The translations under genes and the position numbers were made by a program. Positions 63,318 through 64,000 of a stretch of DNA of 64,000 bases are shown one piece after another (positions within the stretch are counted from its first letter, which is position 1; each line of letters opens with the position of its first letter). Origin of the DNA: UBA9926 sp038131595 (GTDB lineage Bacteria > Pseudomonadota > Gammaproteobacteria > Pseudomonadales > Azotimanducaceae); the NCBI GenBank assembly GCA_038131595.1, contig JAYPPR010000001.1:62001-126000 (forward strand), read 5' to 3'. The notes under the pieces are model-generated. The model saw only the letters and a list, made by a program, of their open reading frames with translations. It was not told the DNA's origin and ran no database searches.

Positions 63318-63674
63318 ATGAAAGTGATCGTTGCAGGGTATATCGATTTTGAGCACCCGAATGAGGTATCTGAAATATTGATATCGGCGAGACCCCACAT
63401 TGAGGGAGCGTTGGAGGAAGAAGGTTGTATTGCCTATTCTTGGACAGAATGCCATCTCACACCTGGTCGCGTCTTTGTGTATGAAGAATGGACATCATCT
63501 GAGACGCTGTCCGCCCACCTAGCAAGTCATTGGTACCGAGACATGGGCGGCCACCTTGCATCGTTTGCCCGCAAGCCTCGAACGAATGTCATTAAGAAAT
63601 ATCGCGTGGATTTAGAGGAACCAGTCTACGATGATACAGGAGTGGCAAGGGGGCATTTTCTCACCACCGATTAA
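63318..63674 (+). CDS. Antibiotic-biosynthesis-monooxygenase (ABM) domain protein
   Basis: 118 residues from the ATG at 63318. The dimeric alpha/beta barrel ABM pattern is clear: MKVIVAGYIDF, ILISARPHIEGALEEEGCIAYSW, GRVFVYEEWTSSETLSAHLAS and the final helix-strand pair. ABM proteins are quinol monooxygenases, haem-degrading enzymes or simple binding proteins; no catalytic residue can be named. The next gene, a SnoaL-like one, starts 213 bases later. Confidence 0.85.
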   Translation: MKVIVAGYIDFEHPNEVSEILISARPHIEGALEEEGCIAYSWTECHLTPGRVFVYEEWTSSETLSAHLASHWYRDMGGHLASFARKPRTNVIKKYRVDLEEPVYDDTGVARGHFLTTD

Positions 63675-63886
63675 ACGGTCCCGTTTTACTAACATACTGA
63701 AGATGAGCGCCAGCCAAATACGAGTAGTTAAAGGCAATGGTTGATAGATACAGTATTTGAAATTTGAGTTGTAGCCATCAATTAGCCTGCAGGCACATCT
63801 TAAATGAGGAGAGGCAGTGCCGAGGCGCTTAAACAACACACAGGACGGCATGGTGCGAGGAAGAGAAATTTAATAGGGAGATAATA

Positions 63887-64000
63887 GTGACGCGCAGTGC
63901 AGTAGAGACCATACAAACTTTTTGGCGTATCCAGGACGCTGGAGACTATACCGCCATGGTGGAACTTTTCGACAAAGACGCGATGTTAGTCGACCCATTC
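63887..64000 (+). CDS. SnoaL-like (NTF2-fold) protein, cut by the window end
   Basis: 38 codons from a GTG at 63887, 6 bases after TAGGGAG, run to the window end without a stop. The visible part ETIQTFWRIQDAGDYTAMVELF then DKDAMLVDPF is the first helix pair and strand of an NTF2/SnoaL-type protein, as in the two SnoaL-like genes near 20 kb. Only the N-terminus is visible, so nothing more can be said. Confidence 0.7.
   Translation, partial: MTRSAVETIQTFWRIQDAGDYTAMVELFDKDAMLVDPF

Overview
The window looks like chromosomal DNA of an aerobic, heterotrophic, Gram-negative proteobacterium. A gammaproteobacterium of the marine Halieaceae/Cellvibrionales type is my best guess; this is inference from gene content, not from any marker gene. 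The supporting signs are a TonB-dependent receptor, an Omp85-like outer-membrane protein, lipoprotein signal peptides, moderately GC-rich coding DNA, many GTG/TTG starts and a large oxidative-catabolic repertoire (SDRs, a Baeyer-Villiger-type monooxygenase, crotonase, acyl-CoA ligase, SnoaL-like proteins, a TauD dioxygenase). I see no rRNA, tRNA, CRISPR array, phage module or recognisable insertion sequence.

Layout. 1-7.7 kb: polyamine catabolism (class III aminotransferase cut by the window edge, gamma-glutamylputrescine synthetase and oxidase, agmatinase-type ureohydrolase) with a lipoprotein amidohydrolase and a membrane protein. 7.7-10.2 kb: a queuosine-precursor-type transporter, two divergent paralogous phosphoribosyltransferases and a gamma-carbonic-anhydrase-like protein. 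10.4-13.4 kb: nucleotide-sugar synthesis (manC, galU) separated by tandem-repeat DNA. 13.4-17.7 kb: dienelactone-hydrolase-like protein, two paralogous small membrane proteins flanking a small winged-helix regulator, and a quinone-oxidoreductase-like enzyme. 18.1-21.4 kb: MFS transporter, two SnoaL-like proteins and a GFA-family zinc protein. 22.5-27.9 kb: TonB-dependent receptor with a clear terminator, Omp85-like protein and a thioesterase. 28-36 kb: a PLP decarboxylase, four SDRs and a methyltransferase. 36-44.8 kb: PHP-domain protein, DUF1295 protein, VOC protein, monooxygenase, LysE-type exporter, alpha/beta hydrolase, transaldolase. 44.9-54 kb: DDAH-like protein, EthD, Lin0512, DUF6134-like protein, 3-hydroxyacyl-CoA dehydrogenase, TauD, TetR, GST, serine hydrolase, crotonase. 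54.2-57.3 kb: a SelW-like selenoprotein, a sterol-desaturase-like protein, an EHGG-repeat protein, a small exported protein and a DUF2306-like membrane protein. 57.4-64 kb: acyl-CoA ligase, cupin, D-aminoacylase-like and sorbosone-dehydrogenase-like exported enzymes, ABM protein and a SnoaL-like gene cut by the window end.

Two things colour the whole reading. First, nine genes are split by a total of ten single-base frameshifts. Most sit in or beside short homopolymers and each is repaired by one base, so sequencing error is a better explanation than mass pseudogenisation; I annotate these as single genes. Second, intergenic DNA carries pure tandem arrays of 7-, 9- and 12-bp units and one array of about 98 bp.

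The most distinctive gene is the short selenoprotein at 54230-54448. It reads through an in-frame UGA at a CxxU redox motif, with a plausible bacterial SECIS hairpin just downstream, and conventional gene calling would miss it. No sel genes are visible here, so the selenocysteine machinery must lie elsewhere if the reading is right.
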